Shown here in pieces: positions 10,631 to 19,705 of a stretch of DNA of 64,000 bases. Position numbers and translations under genes: made by a program. How positions within the stretch are numbered: position 1 is the first letter of the stretch; every line of letters starts with the position of its first letter. This DNA is from Paracoccaceae bacterium (lineage in GTDB: Bacteria > Pseudomonadota > Alphaproteobacteria > Rhodobacterales > Rhodobacteraceae): NCBI GenBank assembly GCA_014872815.1, contig WKFK01000011.1, positions 248,001 to 312,000 on the forward strand. Reading direction: 5' to 3'. The notes beneath the pieces were generated by a model. It ran no database searches. It had not been told where the DNA came from and saw nothing but the letters and a program-made list of their open reading frames with translations.

Positions 10631-12847
10631 CTATTTCTCGGTAAATTTCAGTTCGATCCGGCGATTGCGCGCCCGCGCTTCAACTGTGTCTGCCGGGTCA
10701 ACCGGCTGGTATTGACCAAACCCGTTTGCGGACAACCGTTCTGGCGGCAGGCCCAGCACGTCGATCATATAGCGTACAACAGACAGCGCCCGCGCTTGGC
10801 TCAGCTCCCAGTTATCTGCAAACACGCCGCCAGTGATCGGCACATCGTCGGTGTGACCATCCACGCGCAAAATCCAATCAATGTTGCTCGGGATATCATC
10901 AATCACACCTTGCAGAATACCCGCCACTTTGGCGACCTCGGCCTGCCCCTCAAAGGACAGGTCCGCCCCGCCAGGCGGGAACAGCACTTCAGAAGAGAAC
11001 ACAAAGCGGTCGCCCACAATACGCACCCCTTCCTGCGCGCCGAGCAAACTGCGCAGCTGTCCAAAGAACTCGGAACGATACTGCTCCAGGTCTTTGGTTT
11101 GGTTCTCCAGCGCAATCTTCTCCTGTTCCAGCCGGATGCGTTCTGCCTCTTCCAACAGGCGCCGCTTTCGCTCTTCTGCCGCCGCCCGGGCTAGGGCCGC
11201 GTTCAGATCGGAGCCCAACGCCTCAAGCTGCACCTGCGCCGCCGCATCTTTCTCTGCATACTCGTCCAGAATGGTCTGCAGCTGCCCCAATTGCGTGCGC
11301 AACGCGCCAATCTGTTGGTTCAATGCCGCAATCTGGCGCAGACTCTTCGCCGATTTGGCCTCTTCTTCTGACAGCGCCTTATTGGCTTCCGCCAACAACG
11401 CATCCCGCCGTTCCGCCTCAGTCAGCGCTGCAGCCTCTGCATTTTCAGCCGCTTTCTGCGCCGCCAGTGCCCTCGCCAATTCTTCTTCAACGTTCAGGAC
11501 ATCACGCAGCTTTTGTTCTGCTGCCAGTTTCGCTGCCAAAGCGGTCGCCAAACGTTCCCGCAAGGAAGCCCCCCCTTCCGTGGCCTCCACCTGCGCCGCG
11601 ACAGCCGCTGCCAGTTGCTCTTCCAGATCCGCCACCTGTAACGCCAGCCCGTCGGCCATGGCTGCAGCTTCCGCCCCTTCGGTTTCCGCCGCGAGTTTCG
11701 CGGCCAATGCTTCTGCCAGCTGCGCTTCAAGGTCTTCCAAGTCGGTTGTGCGTTCCCCGACCTGCGCCTCAGCCGTCGCCCGCGCGGCCACTTCAGCCAC
11801 CAACTGACTCTGTAACTCGCTCACCGTACGCCGGTTCTCTTCCAACCCCAGTAACGCCGCTGCCAGCTCCGCCTTCACGGAGGCCAGCTCACCTTCACGC
11901 GTTTCGAGTTCCGTCTCAACCGTCGCCAATTTCAGCACTGTATCGGCCAAATCCGCATCTACGTTCTGTCCTTCAACCAGCGCCGCCGCCAGCTTCAGGT
12001 CGAGATCATCCCGCGCCGCTTCTGCCGCCGCCAACAATGTCAGCGTGTCCTCGGCCTCTTTACGCTGCGCCTCAAGCGCCAACGTCATCGCCGTCAGCTC
12101 CGCATCCGCATTCTCAAGCCGCTTGCGCAACTCTTCGGCCGCCGCCGCTTCTATCAAACGCCGCTGCTCTTCCGCGGTCAACGCGCTCTCCAACTGATCG
12201 GCCTCGGCCGCGAGCGCATCAATCCGCAGCTGCCCTTCTGCGACGTCTGTTCTCAAACTATCGATCAGCGCCTGCATCGCCTCAGCTTCCGCCGCTGCCA
12301 AACGCGCCGCTTCTGCGCCCGCATCGATTTCACTGCGCGCCTGCGCCAATGCCAGATTCAACGCTTCACGCTCGTCGATCAGCGTGTCACGCTCGCCTTC
12401 CAATGCGGCAATATCCGCCCGCGCGTCATCCCGCTGCGCTAGCAAAGTCGCGACCTGCGCCTCAAAACTGGTGATCTGCGCCTGCGCCGCCTCCAATGCC
12501 GCTGCCTGTGCATCCCGTGTCGCCGTCAGCGCGGAAATAAGCGCATCCTGCTCGCGCAGCTGCGTGTCGCGATCCCCTAGGGTAGCTGCCAGCCCGCCAA
12601 TCTCGGTTTCCAGCGCCTGCGCGCGTGTGCGTTCCAACCCCAAGGCATCTGCCAAAGCCGCCACCTCGGATTGCAGCGCGTTCAGCTCCGTGTCTTTTTC
12701 GGTGATGGTCTCCGACAACACAAACTGCACGATCATAAAGATCGTCAGCACAAACATCAGAACCAGCAAAAGCCCGGTCATGGCGTCCACAAAGCCGGGC
12801 CAGATGCTGGCTTGAAAACGTTGTCCGGTGCGTCGGGAGAGGGCCAT
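10631..12847 (-). CDS. MotB/OmpA-like peptidoglycan-binding protein with very long coiled coil
   Basis: 738 residues. One N-terminal membrane helix (about 18-46) carries Asp21 in WPGFVDAMTGLLLVLMF, the position of the proton-carrying Asp in MotB/ExbD. About 550 residues of uninterrupted Ala/Glu/Leu/Arg-rich heptad sequence (roughly 47-600) follow. The end is an OmpA-type peptidoglycan-binding domain (about 625-738; DGHTDDVPI, NWELSQARALSVVRYM, ARNRRIELKF). It lies three bases downstream of the MotA/ExbB-like gene, forming a stator-type pair. Databases usually call this a peptidoglycan-binding protein; ZorB of Zorya systems has a related layout. The coiled coil is far longer than in MotB. Confidence 0.85.
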   Translation of the reverse strand: MALSRRTGQRFQASIWPGFVDAMTGLLLVLMFVLTIFMIVQFVLSETITEKDTELNALQSEVAALADALGLERTRAQALETEIGGLAATLGDRDTQLREQDALISALTATRDAQAAALEAAQAQITSFEAQVATLLAQRDDARADIAALEGERDTLIDEREALNLALAQARSEIDAGAEAARLAAAEAEAMQALIDSLRTDVAEGQLRIDALAAEADQLESALTAEEQRRLIEAAAAEELRKRLENADAELTAMTLALEAQRKEAEDTLTLLAAAEAARDDLDLKLAAALVEGQNVDADLADTVLKLATVETELETREGELASVKAELAAALLGLEENRRTVSELQSQLVAEVAARATAEAQVGERTTDLEDLEAQLAEALAAKLAAETEGAEAAAMADGLALQVADLEEQLAAAVAAQVEATEGGASLRERLATALAAKLAAEQKLRDVLNVEEELARALAAQKAAENAEAAALTEAERRDALLAEANKALSEEEAKSAKSLRQIAALNQQIGALRTQLGQLQTILDEYAEKDAAAQVQLEALGSDLNAALARAAAEERKRRLLEEAERIRLEQEKIALENQTKDLEQYRSEFFGQLRSLLGAQEGVRIVGDRFVFSSEVLFPPGGADLSFEGQAEVAKVAGILQGVIDDIPSNIDWILRVDGHTDDVPITGGVFADNWELSQARALSVVRYMIDVLGLPPERLSANGFGQYQPVDPADTVEARARNRRIELKFTEK

Positions 12848-12850
12848 GGC

Positions 12851-14083
12851 TTAGCCCTCCTTGCCGCCCTTGGGCGCAGGGGGGCGCTTCAACTGCACCT
12901 TTGTTGCAGGACCCGATGCCTCTGCTTCTGCTGCCTTTCCGATGCGGCGCAGCGCCCGCGCAATGCCGGTCAGTTCCGTGCGCAACTCGGTCATGCTTTC
13001 CTGTCGGCCTGCAGAAATCTCTTCCAGAATGCGCAGCATTTGCACGTCAATGGAGCGCAACCGCATCCGGCTTTCCGCATCCATGCCGCCGTCCAATCCG
13101 CCGCCATCAGACAGCTGCGCAATCAAACGCTCTTGCCCTTCCGCAATCCGCAACAACGCTTGCGTCGCCGTATCCTGCGCATCCAAGCGATCCGCCATAC
13201 GATGCATCGCTTCAGACAAAGCCGCCGTATCACCGCCACCTTGCCCAGCACCATTGGCCGCCATGGTTTGACGCAGCTGCTCCAACTGTCCGGACATATG
13301 CTCAAACGCCGCGCCCAGAACAGACATGTCGCCACCCTCGCCCTCGCCGGTGGAGAACCCCACCCGCGTGATCGAGCTCAGCCATTCTTCAAGCTGACCG
13401 TAAAACCGGTTTTGCTCCTGACTAGCAAGCAGTTCCAAAAGCCCAACCACAAGCGATCCGGCCAATCCAAGCAAAGACGAAGCGAAAGCAACGCCCATGC
13501 CGCCCAATTGACTCTTGAGGCCTTCCATCATCTTGCCAACCGCATCCGCAGGTGCGGCGCCATCCGCGAGGTTCAGGCTCTGAATGGTGTCCACCACCGC
13601 CGGAACTGTCGTCGCCAAACCGTAAAACGTCCCCAGCAGGCCCAGAAAAATCAGCAGGCTGACAATGTAGCGCGTTATTTCTCGCCCTTCGTCAATTCGA
13701 GTGGCAACAGAATCCAAGATTGACCGACTAGAAGACGATGAAATTTGCGAGTTCGCGCCGCGCTCGCGCAACAGGCTGGCTAGAGGAACAAGCATTTTAG
13801 GTGGATTGGCCGCGTTGTGCCCGCCTAATCCGCCGGAGAATTCTTCGATCCAGCGCACAGATCGAAACAATGAAAGTACCTGAGCAAAAGTGGCGGCGAC
13901 GCCAATAACGAATACAAACAGAATAAAGAGGTTTAACGCCGGGTTGGCCTCAAAGACAGAGTACACGTTCTCAAGTGCTATAAACCCTGCGAACAGTGAA
14001 GCGCCCAACACTGCTAGCATCAGGCCCACCTGTTTCCAAGGTTTCGTAAATCTCGGCTCGACTGTACGGTCCGGCTGATCCAT
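12851..14083 (-). CDS. MotA/TolQ/ExbB-family proton channel protein with C-terminal tail
   Basis: 410 residues with predicted membrane helices near 18-40, 49-72, 138-160 and 196-221. The last two hold the MotA/TolQ/ExbB core (LIFLGLLGTFYGLATTV and GGMGVAFASSLLGLAGSLVVG). The remaining ~185 residues form a hydrophilic, helix-rich cytoplasmic tail, similar in layout to ZorA. It is first of a two-gene operon with the MotB/OmpA-like gene, so the two should form a proton-driven rotary or force-transmitting complex anchored to peptidoglycan. No flagellar, Tol-Pal or TonB genes are adjacent. Its partner process is unknown. Confidence 0.85.
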   Translation of the reverse strand: MDQPDRTVEPRFTKPWKQVGLMLAVLGASLFAGFIALENVYSVFEANPALNLFILFVFVIGVAATFAQVLSLFRSVRWIEEFSGGLGGHNAANPPKMLVPLASLLRERGANSQISSSSSRSILDSVATRIDEGREITRYIVSLLIFLGLLGTFYGLATTVPAVVDTIQSLNLADGAAPADAVGKMMEGLKSQLGGMGVAFASSLLGLAGSLVVGLLELLASQEQNRFYGQLEEWLSSITRVGFSTGEGEGGDMSVLGAAFEHMSGQLEQLRQTMAANGAGQGGGDTAALSEAMHRMADRLDAQDTATQALLRIAEGQERLIAQLSDGGGLDGGMDAESRMRLRSIDVQMLRILEEISAGRQESMTELRTELTGIARALRRIGKAAEAEASGPATKVQLKRPPAPKGGKEG

Positions 14084-14176
14084 TTAGATGGGTCCTGACG
14101 CTTTGTTTTTCAGGCTCACCCTACTGCCATGTCCCTGCGCTGCCAAGGAATTTCACCTCGCGGGACAAGATAGTCG

Positions 14177-14701
14177 TCACGCAGCAGTCAATCTGCGCAC
14201 TTCTTGGGACAGCCACTTCAGATCCGCATCCTCAATGCCCAGCTCAAAAAGATGGTTTGCGGTGTTATGCAGATACTCTGTGTTAGGTCCACGCCCACCC
14301 ACTGCCGTGGCAATAATCCGCGCCTGCTCGTCCAATGACAGGTGACAATACTGCACGTGGTCGGGATCAATCACATAGGTCACCGCCTCAACGGCACGCC
14401 CATCATGGAGTGTTAGTGGCAGAGTCTCTTCCAGATAGGCGGAGCTCACCAACTCGCGTTCCCGAAGATACTCCAACGTGCGGGCTTCATGGCCGTCGGC
14501 GACCTTCAGCGCCAGCCCCTGGCAATGCGCACCTACCTCCGCATCCAAGGCCAGTACCAATCCCGGCGCTTCCTCGGTGCCCCGATGATGGATCGAGCGC
14601 ATACAAAAACTTCGATGCCAGCCGTCCAGCCGCGCCACCGCCTGCTCCGCCACCTCAAATCCGGGGTTCCACAAAAGCGATCCGTATCCAAATACCCACA
14701 T
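14177..14701 (-). CDS. ChaC-like gamma-glutamylcyclotransferase
   Basis: 174 residues from ATG 14699-14701, with GAGG seven bases upstream. The protein starts MWVFGYGSLLWNPGF; the YGSL motif binds the gamma-glutamyl group and is diagnostic. The family splits glutathione to 5-oxoproline and Cys-Gly. The catalytic acid is likely the Glu in YLEETLPL. It is divergent from the DUF2125 gene, with only 70 bases between the chosen starts. A longer in-frame version to 14773 would overlap that gene and lacks family similarity. Confidence 0.9.
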   Translation of the reverse strand: MWVFGYGSLLWNPGFEVAEQAVARLDGWHRSFCMRSIHHRGTEEAPGLVLALDAEVGAHCQGLALKVADGHEARTLEYLRERELVSSAYLEETLPLTLHDGRAVEAVTYVIDPDHVQYCHLSLDEQARIIATAVGGRGPNTEYLHNTANHLFELGIEDADLKWLSQEVRRLTAA

Positions 14702-14771
14702 AGTCTGCCTCTGGTCCTGCTGGCTTTGCGCCGTTAAACACCAAACCGACTCTGTGAGAAAGGCCCAAGCC

Positions 14772-15770
14772 ATGATGAAATTGCTGTTTCGACTGATCGT
14801 TCTGGCCGCGCTCGGCTGGTCCGGCTTCTGGCTGTTTGGCTATATGACGCTCTCTTCGGCAGTACCCGCATGGTTCGAGGACCGCCGCGCCGAGGGCTGG
14901 GTGGCAGAGTATGATGACCTTTCCGTATCTGGTTTCCCGAGCCGCTTGGACAGTACCTTTGAAAACCTCACACTGGCTGACCCGCAAACCGGCGTGGCCT
15001 GGAGCGCGCCGTTTTTCAACATGCACGCGCTCACATACCGCCCACACCATGTCATTGCTGTTTGGCCGCACAGCCAAACCCTCGCTATTCCCAGCGAAAA
15101 ACTCACAGTAAGCTCCGGCGACATGCGCGCGTCCCTGGTGCTTGATCCCGGAACGGATCTTACGCTCAACCGCACCAATGTCGCCATCGAAAGCCTCGGC
15201 ATAACCTCAAGCGCAGACTGGCAGATGACCGCAAGCGCTCTGAACCTCGCCATGCATCGCGATGAAAATGACGCCAACACCTATCGCCTTGCCCTTAAAG
15301 CCGACGAGCTGACGCCGCCTGCGGGCTACACCTTACCCAACAACATCGACTTGCCACGCAGCTTCACCAGCTTCCGCGCCGATCTTACCGCCAGTTTTGA
15401 CCGACCGTGGGATCGCTCCGCCATCGAACAATCCCGTCCACAACCCACAGCGCTTGATCTGACACTGGCTGAAATCATCTGGGGTGATCTACAGCTGCAC
15501 GCCGCAGGCAAAGTCACAATCGACACGTCTGGCTACCCCTCTGGCGAAGTCACCATCCGCGCAGTCAACTGGCGGGACATCCTCGACGTGGCCCGCCTGT
15601 CCGGCCAAATTCCGGTGTCTGTAATCGATACCGTCGAACAGGCCCTTGGCTTCATCGCCCAACTGTCCGGCAACGCCAACGAACTCGATATTCCGCTGAC
15701 CTTTGCAAACGGCGCCACCAAACTTGGCCCACTGCCCATCGGCCCAGCCCCGCGCATTTTCCTCCGCTAA
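14772..15770 (+). CDS. DUF2125-family membrane-anchored protein
   Basis: 332 residues from ATG 14772 (AAAGG nine bases upstream); an upstream GTG at 14754 would add six residues. It starts with an uncleaved-looking membrane anchor (MMKLLFRLIVLAALGWSGFW) followed by a beta-rich extracytoplasmic domain with SGFPSRLDSTF near residue 57, a recognisable DUF2125 signature. No function is established for the family. Convergent with the extensin-like gene ten bases away. A small hairpin overlaps the stop codon and runs into GGTTTT (15761-15780). Confidence 0.82.
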   Translation: MMKLLFRLIVLAALGWSGFWLFGYMTLSSAVPAWFEDRRAEGWVAEYDDLSVSGFPSRLDSTFENLTLADPQTGVAWSAPFFNMHALTYRPHHVIAVWPHSQTLAIPSEKLTVSSGDMRASLVLDPGTDLTLNRTNVAIESLGITSSADWQMTASALNLAMHRDENDANTYRLALKADELTPPAGYTLPNNIDLPRSFTSFRADLTASFDRPWDRSAIEQSRPQPTALDLTLAEIIWGDLQLHAAGKVTIDTSGYPSGEVTIRAVNWRDILDVARLSGQIPVSVIDTVEQALGFIAQLSGNANELDIPLTFANGATKLGPLPIGPAPRIFLR

Positions 15771-15779
15771 GCGAGGGTT

Positions 15780-16604
15780 TTACCGACAGTACGGCCCGCC
15801 GCGATGCTTCGCGATGTCAAAGTGAAAATGGTCTTTGTGGTAGCGGTCTGCGTTGGGACCAAGCACCGTGCCAAACGGCCCACAGGCCTGCTTGTGCATC
15901 TTCTTCAGCATGCGGCCCTTCTTGCCATTGTTCCAGTCTTTCAAGACAGATAGGCTATCGCCGTTTTTAAGGGTAATGGCTGAAATATCAATCGCCTTGC
16001 CCTTACCATGCTCGCTGATCTTGGCACCGGGGCGGTTGTTGCGCGTCCGACAGGAATATCCGGCGGCAACTTTGATCTCTTTTGCACCGCCACCAAAGCT
16101 ACGGACAGACTTCTTGAGCCCTTTGTCGACCCATTTCTCCAAAGCCTTCGCCGTGTCACAGGTCATCACAGCCGGGGTCGACAGCTTCACGCCATCCACT
16201 TCATACAGCTTGATAGCGCCTTTCTTGATGCCGCAGCCCCGCAGTTTACCCGGCACCGGCGGCACTTCCTTGCCAATCAAACGCTTGTTGCGACACACCT
16301 TGCCAATGCCAGCCGCCTTGTGCGCTTTGCGCTCCGCTCGCGTCAAACGCGCAGGCTTTGGCTCCGCCGCCTCGATGGTCGCAGCCGTCGCAGGCACAGC
16401 CGCCGCCACACGTGTCACACTGGCCGCCGCAGACCCAGGGCGCAAGACTGGCCGTAGGGAACGCTCCGGGGCAAGGCTTGGCAACGCCACAGGATAGACG
16501 GGCCGCAATACCGGACGCAAACTGCTTTCAGGCGCCTGAGCTTGCGCAAGGGTGCCCGCCACACAAGCCGCAATCAGCGTCACGTATGTCCACACCCGCG
16601 TCAC
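15780..16604 (-). CDS. Secreted extensin-like (DD-peptidase-fold) protein
   Basis: 274 residues starting at GTG (16602-16604), which overlaps the stop of the upstream gene (GTGA). A signal peptide (ending near AQA, residue 23) is followed by a Pro/Arg linker containing SLRPVLRP twice (28-35 and 49-56). The C-terminal extensin-like domain (about 105-274) has SEHGKGKAIDIS and HKDHFHFDI. These supply the metal ligands of the LAS/D-Ala-D-Ala peptidase fold, and its Cys residues suggest disulfides. Likely a periplasmic peptidoglycan peptidase; the substrate is not shown. The same linker motif recurs in the DD-carboxypeptidase at 45.6 kb. Confidence 0.88.
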   Translation of the reverse strand: MTRVWTYVTLIAACVAGTLAQAQAPESSLRPVLRPVYPVALPSLAPERSLRPVLRPGSAAASVTRVAAAVPATAATIEAAEPKPARLTRAERKAHKAAGIGKVCRNKRLIGKEVPPVPGKLRGCGIKKGAIKLYEVDGVKLSTPAVMTCDTAKALEKWVDKGLKKSVRSFGGGAKEIKVAAGYSCRTRNNRPGAKISEHGKGKAIDISAITLKNGDSLSVLKDWNNGKKGRMLKKMHKQACGPFGTVLGPNADRYHKDHFHFDIAKHRGGPYCR

Positions 16605-17524
16605 GCCTTAGGCGCCTCCCGGCCAAAGTTTGGCGCAGCGGTATCCTGCCCCGCCTCGATAATCCCACGGCGAATTTCTCGCGTGCGGGTAAAATACTGA
16701 TGCAGATGCTCACCGTCCCCGGTGCGGATCGCCCGTTGCAAAGCAAACAACTCCTCGGTGAAGCGGCCCAAAATCTCCAGCGTCGCGTCTTTGTTAGTCA
16801 AAAACACGTCGCGCCACATGGTTGGATCAGACGCCGCAATACGGGTGAAGTCCCGAAAACCCGCCGCCGAGTATTTAATCACTTCGCTGTCGGTCACACG
16901 ACGCAAATCGTCGGCAACACCCACCATCGTGTAAGCAATCAGGTGCGGCGTATGGCTGGTCACGGCCAGCACCAAATCGTGGTGATCCGCATCCATCTCA
17001 TCCACATTGGCGCCCATGCCTTCCCAGAGTGCGCGCAGCTGCGCCACAGCATCCACATCGCTGCCTTCTACCGGCACCAACAGGCACCAACGGTTGTCAA
17101 ACAGCTCTGCAAACCCACTTTCCGGTCCAGAATGCTCTGTCCCTGCCAAAGGGTGGGCAGGGACGAAATGTACGCCTTCTGGCAAATGCGGACCAACTGC
17201 ATCGATCACATCGCGTTTCACAGACCCCACATCAGTCACGGTCGCGCCCGCTTTGAGATGCGGCGCAATCTCTTGTGCGACCGCGCCCATCGCGCCCACT
17301 GGCACGCAAAGGACAACCAAATCCGCATCCGCCACGGCGTCCGCCACGCTGTCACAGACCCGATCACACAGCCCAATCCGCCGTGCCGTGTCCCGCGTGG
17401 CCTCAGATCTGGCAAAGCCAGTCACGTCTCCAGCCAAACCACCGCGCTTCATCGCCCAAAACATCGACGAGGCAATCAGCCCCAACCCAATCAAGGCCAC
17501 GCGGTTGTAGACTGGTGAGGTCAT
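16601..17524 (-). CDS. tyrC: Prephenate/arogenate dehydrogenase
   Basis: NAD-dependent dehydrogenase of tyrosine synthesis, making 4-hydroxyphenylpyruvate from prephenate or tyrosine from arogenate. 307 residues. The N-terminal Rossmann fold has GLGLIASS near residue 13, and the signature [10 protein letters not shown] near 142 binds the substrate. The start overlaps the stop of hisC (17521-17524), and its end overlaps the extensin-like gene, so three genes are coupled. HisC-type enzymes can also transaminate aromatic keto acids, which fits the pairing (established for the family; inferred here). Confidence 0.93.
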   Translation of the reverse strand: MTSPVYNRVALIGLGLIASSMFWAMKRGGLAGDVTGFARSEATRDTARRIGLCDRVCDSVADAVADADLVVLCVPVGAMGAVAQEIAPHLKAGATVTDVGSVKRDVIDAVGPHLPEGVHFVPAHPLAGTEHSGPESGFAELFDNRWCLLVPVEGSDVDAVAQLRALWEGMGANVDEMDADHHDLVLAVTSHTPHLIAYTMVGVADDLRRVTDSEVIKYSAAGFRDFTRIAASDPTMWRDVFLTNKDATLEILGRFTEELFALQRAIRTGDGEHLHQYFTRTREIRRGIIEAGQDTAAPNFGREAPKA

Positions 17525-18606
17525 CGTGCGCCGTCCTTGAACTGGCCAATGGCATGCGCCACCCGACGACAGCTTGGCTCATCCCCCACGGTGATACGCA
17601 GACAATTTGGCAGGCCATAGCCCGCGACACGCCGCACAATCAAGCCTTGGGATTTCAGATACTCATCACAGGCTTCCGCTTCGGCCTGATCGGCAAACCG
17701 CGCCAGAATAAAGTTGGTGCAGGAGGTGTCAGACGGCACGCCATGTTCCATGAGGGCTTCTGCCAGCCAAGCCCGCAAACGCGTGTTGTCCGCACGACAC
17801 TTTGCCACCCACTCCTGATCGCGCACCGCTGCCGCTGCCAGCTTCATCTGAATGTCATTCAGGTTAAATGGCTGGCGCACGCGGTTGAGCACATCGATGA
17901 TCGCCTGAGGTGCATAGCCCCAGCCCACGCGCAACCCGCCCAGACCGTAAATCTTGGAGAACGTCCGGGTCATCACCACGTTCTCACGTGCTTCCACAAG
18001 GCTCGCGCCACCATCAAACCCCTGCACGTATTCTGTGTAGGCGCCATCATGCACCAAAATACAGCCTTCAGGCAGACCATCGGCCAAACGCGCCAAATCA
18101 TTGCCGCCAATCATTGTCCCGGTCGGATTGGCGGGGTTCGCCAGAAACACGATTTTGGTTTTTTTGGTGCAGGCCGCCAACATGGCATCCACATCCACAA
18201 CCCGCTCGCGCTCTTTGGCCACAACCGGCGTCGCGCCAACCATTTTGGCCAAGATCGGGTACATGGAAAAGCCGTGTTCCGGATACACGATCTCGTCGCC
18301 CACACCGGCATAGGCCTGCGTAATGAATTGCAACACCTCGTCACTGCCCACGCCGCAAATGATGCGGTTGGCATCCAAACCATGCACCTCAGCAATCGCC
18401 GCGCGCAGCTCCGCATGATCTGTGCTCGGGTAGCGATGCAGGTTCAGCCCTGTCTTGGCATGCATGTCGGTCACGACTTCGCTGCATCCCATCGGGTTTT
18501 CATTTGACGACAGTTTCACAACGTCTTTGACGCCGTCCACAGTCGCACTGCCGCCCACATACAACTCAATATCCATGACACCGGGCTGCGGCTCAATTCG
18601 TGACAT
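17521..18606 (-). CDS. hisC: Histidinol-phosphate aminotransferase
   Basis: PLP enzyme of histidine synthesis; also likely an aromatic aminotransferase in tyrosine/phenylalanine synthesis because the next gene is prephenate dehydrogenase. 361 residues. The ATG at 18604-18606 is chosen because GAGGGAG lies seven bases upstream; the adjacent GTG gives one extra residue. Visible: the N-terminal [12 protein letters not shown], the NPANPTG motif near residue 160 and the PLP-lysine region [16 protein letters not shown] near 217. Full family length. Confidence 0.95.
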   Translation of the reverse strand: MSRIEPQPGVMDIELYVGGSATVDGVKDVVKLSSNENPMGCSEVVTDMHAKTGLNLHRYPSTDHAELRAAIAEVHGLDANRIICGVGSDEVLQFITQAYAGVGDEIVYPEHGFSMYPILAKMVGATPVVAKERERVVDVDAMLAACTKKTKIVFLANPANPTGTMIGGNDLARLADGLPEGCILVHDGAYTEYVQGFDGGASLVEARENVVMTRTFSKIYGLGGLRVGWGYAPQAIIDVLNRVRQPFNLNDIQMKLAAAAVRDQEWVAKCRADNTRLRAWLAEALMEHGVPSDTSCTNFILARFADQAEAEACDEYLKSQGLIVRRVAGYGLPNCLRITVGDEPSCRRVAHAIGQFKDGAR

Positions 18607-18930
18607 CACGTTACTCCCTCGTTGCCTGCTGTTTAGCGGGGCACCAAAGGCTTGGAAAGATGGGAAGCTTCAGACGCGGGGAATTGCCCCAACAAAACCC
18701 CACCGCCTGTTGCAAACAGGCGTCATATGGACAATTTGTCCGCCCCTAGACAGCACAAAACCCGACAGGGTGGAAACCCACCTGCCGGGCACACTTCACC
18801 CAACCGCATCTCGCCAAAGCGCAGCAACAGCGCGCGCAACAATAACAAAGTCAACACCCACGTGTTGACGCGCACATGGCGCCACCAACAGTGCGACAGC
18901 CCTCGTAGGCAAGCCTGCCTGCCGTGGCTC
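18607..18930. other. 324-bp gene-free region with several hairpins
   Basis: Lies between the start of hisC and the end of the small CtrA-box gene (both minus strand), so it holds the hisC promoter and the terminator of the small gene. Inverted repeats are at 18678-18690 (GGGGAATTGCCCC), 18704-18722 (CGCCTGTT, loop GCA, AACAGGCG, perfect) and 18761-18789 (the terminator listed separately). No credible reading frame or tRNA was found. Read as minus-strand RNA it would be compact and structured. Confidence 0.5.
18752..18790 (-). terminator. Rho-independent terminator of the small unknown gene
   Basis: On the minus strand a GC-rich hairpin (arms CCCGGCAGGTGG and CCACCCTGTCGGG with small bulges, loop GTTT) is followed at once by TTTTGTGCTG. 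It is 140 bases downstream of the stop at 18931. The T-run is short, so termination may be partial. Confidence 0.6.
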
Positions 18931-19287
18931 TTAGGCGTAGTAATCCACCACAGATTTGGAGCTATCAATGCCTGCCGCATCCAACTTGCTACGCAGCACC
19001 TGCGCAAAGTTGTCTCCGCCAGACGCCTGATAAGAGGCCACCGCCGAACGGATCGCACTCATAACTGCGCCATCCATCGCCTTCTGTCTCTGCGGCTCAT
19101 AGCCCTGCAGCTGACTGCGAGAGGATTCCTGTACCGGCTCCACTTTTTCTGACTTCGAAGCCTCTTTAGGCGCCTGCACCGGCTGCCCGGCGTATTTCGC
19201 CAATGCCGCATGCAACATCGCGTTCTGCGTTGCGCTCAATCCAGACCACCCCGTGGTCTCTCCTAATATGCCAACCGCTTCTACCAT
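18931..19287 (-). CDS. Small protein of unknown function, CtrA box upstream
   Basis: 118 residues from ATG 19285-19287, with AAGGAGA seven bases upstream. No domain recognised. The N-terminal part (MVEAVGILGETTGWSGLSATQ) is followed by a helix, a Lys/Glu/Pro/Ser-rich linker (about 40-65) and a C-terminal helical part ending SSKSVVDYYA. It has no signal peptide, membrane helix or cysteine. It stands alone with its own terminator and a perfect CtrA-type site 130 bases upstream. This suggests membership in the CtrA regulon (motility, gene transfer agent, competence or cell cycle in this family). That role is inference only. Confidence 0.8.
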   Translation of the reverse strand: MVEAVGILGETTGWSGLSATQNAMLHAALAKYAGQPVQAPKEASKSEKVEPVQESSRSQLQGYEPQRQKAMDGAVMSAIRSAVASYQASGGDNFAQVLRSKLDAAGIDSSKSVVDYYA

Positions 19288-19705
19288 AGCGATGTCTCCT
19301 TCTTGCACTTACCCGAGTGAACGGAGCCGCCCCCAAAAGCCGCCGTGCGCGAGGTGCAAAAACCTTGCCATCTTTTTAACGACAAAACAACCAAACCAAT
19401 AAAATTGCTTGTAAAATTAAGAGCTTCTTAACCCAATACAACTGGACATTTCGGCACCAATCGGTCCGCATTTAATCAAAGCCACCGTGGCTTTTACTCC
19501 TTACGGGCAACATCCATATTGCTTTAAGCCAATCAAATATGCTCAAAGCAGGGTACGAACCCCGGCAATAAAGGCATTGCGCGCTGCTGTCAGGGTGAGC
19601 GGAGCCACTTCGCTCATCAGAGATCTAAGCCGGTCTTTCGCGTGCACTTGGCTCCCTTCATGTAACTTTTAGGCGGCGCGCCGCCACAAGCAAGAGGGTT
19701 TTGCC
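19288..19705. other. 418-bp gene-free divergent promoter region
   Basis: Separates the small unknown gene (minus) from the ectoine-hydrolase-type operon (plus). The half next to the small gene is A/T-rich and contains the CtrA box at 19417-19432. The half next to the aminotransferase is G/C-richer, with a weak hairpin near 19594-19616 (TGAGCG...CGCTCA) and a GAGGG ribosome-binding site just before 19706. No small gene was found. Confidence 0.6.
19417..19432 (-). promoter_or_regulatory. CtrA-binding site (TTAA-N7-TTAA)
   Basis: TTAAGAGCTTCTTAAC reads as a perfect TTAA-N7-TTAAC match to the alphaproteobacterial CtrA consensus. It lies 130 bases upstream of the small gene's start, in an A/T-rich promoter region. 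In GC-rich DNA such a site is rare by chance. The palindromic core could act in either direction, but the nearer gene is on the minus strand. Confidence 0.65.

Noticed and set aside
10631-14083. Zorya anti-phage system
   Set aside because: The two motor proteins have a ZorA/ZorB-like layout, but no ZorC, ZorD or ZorE-type effector is on either side; neighbours are chaC-like and M23 genes. Kept as a stator-type pair.
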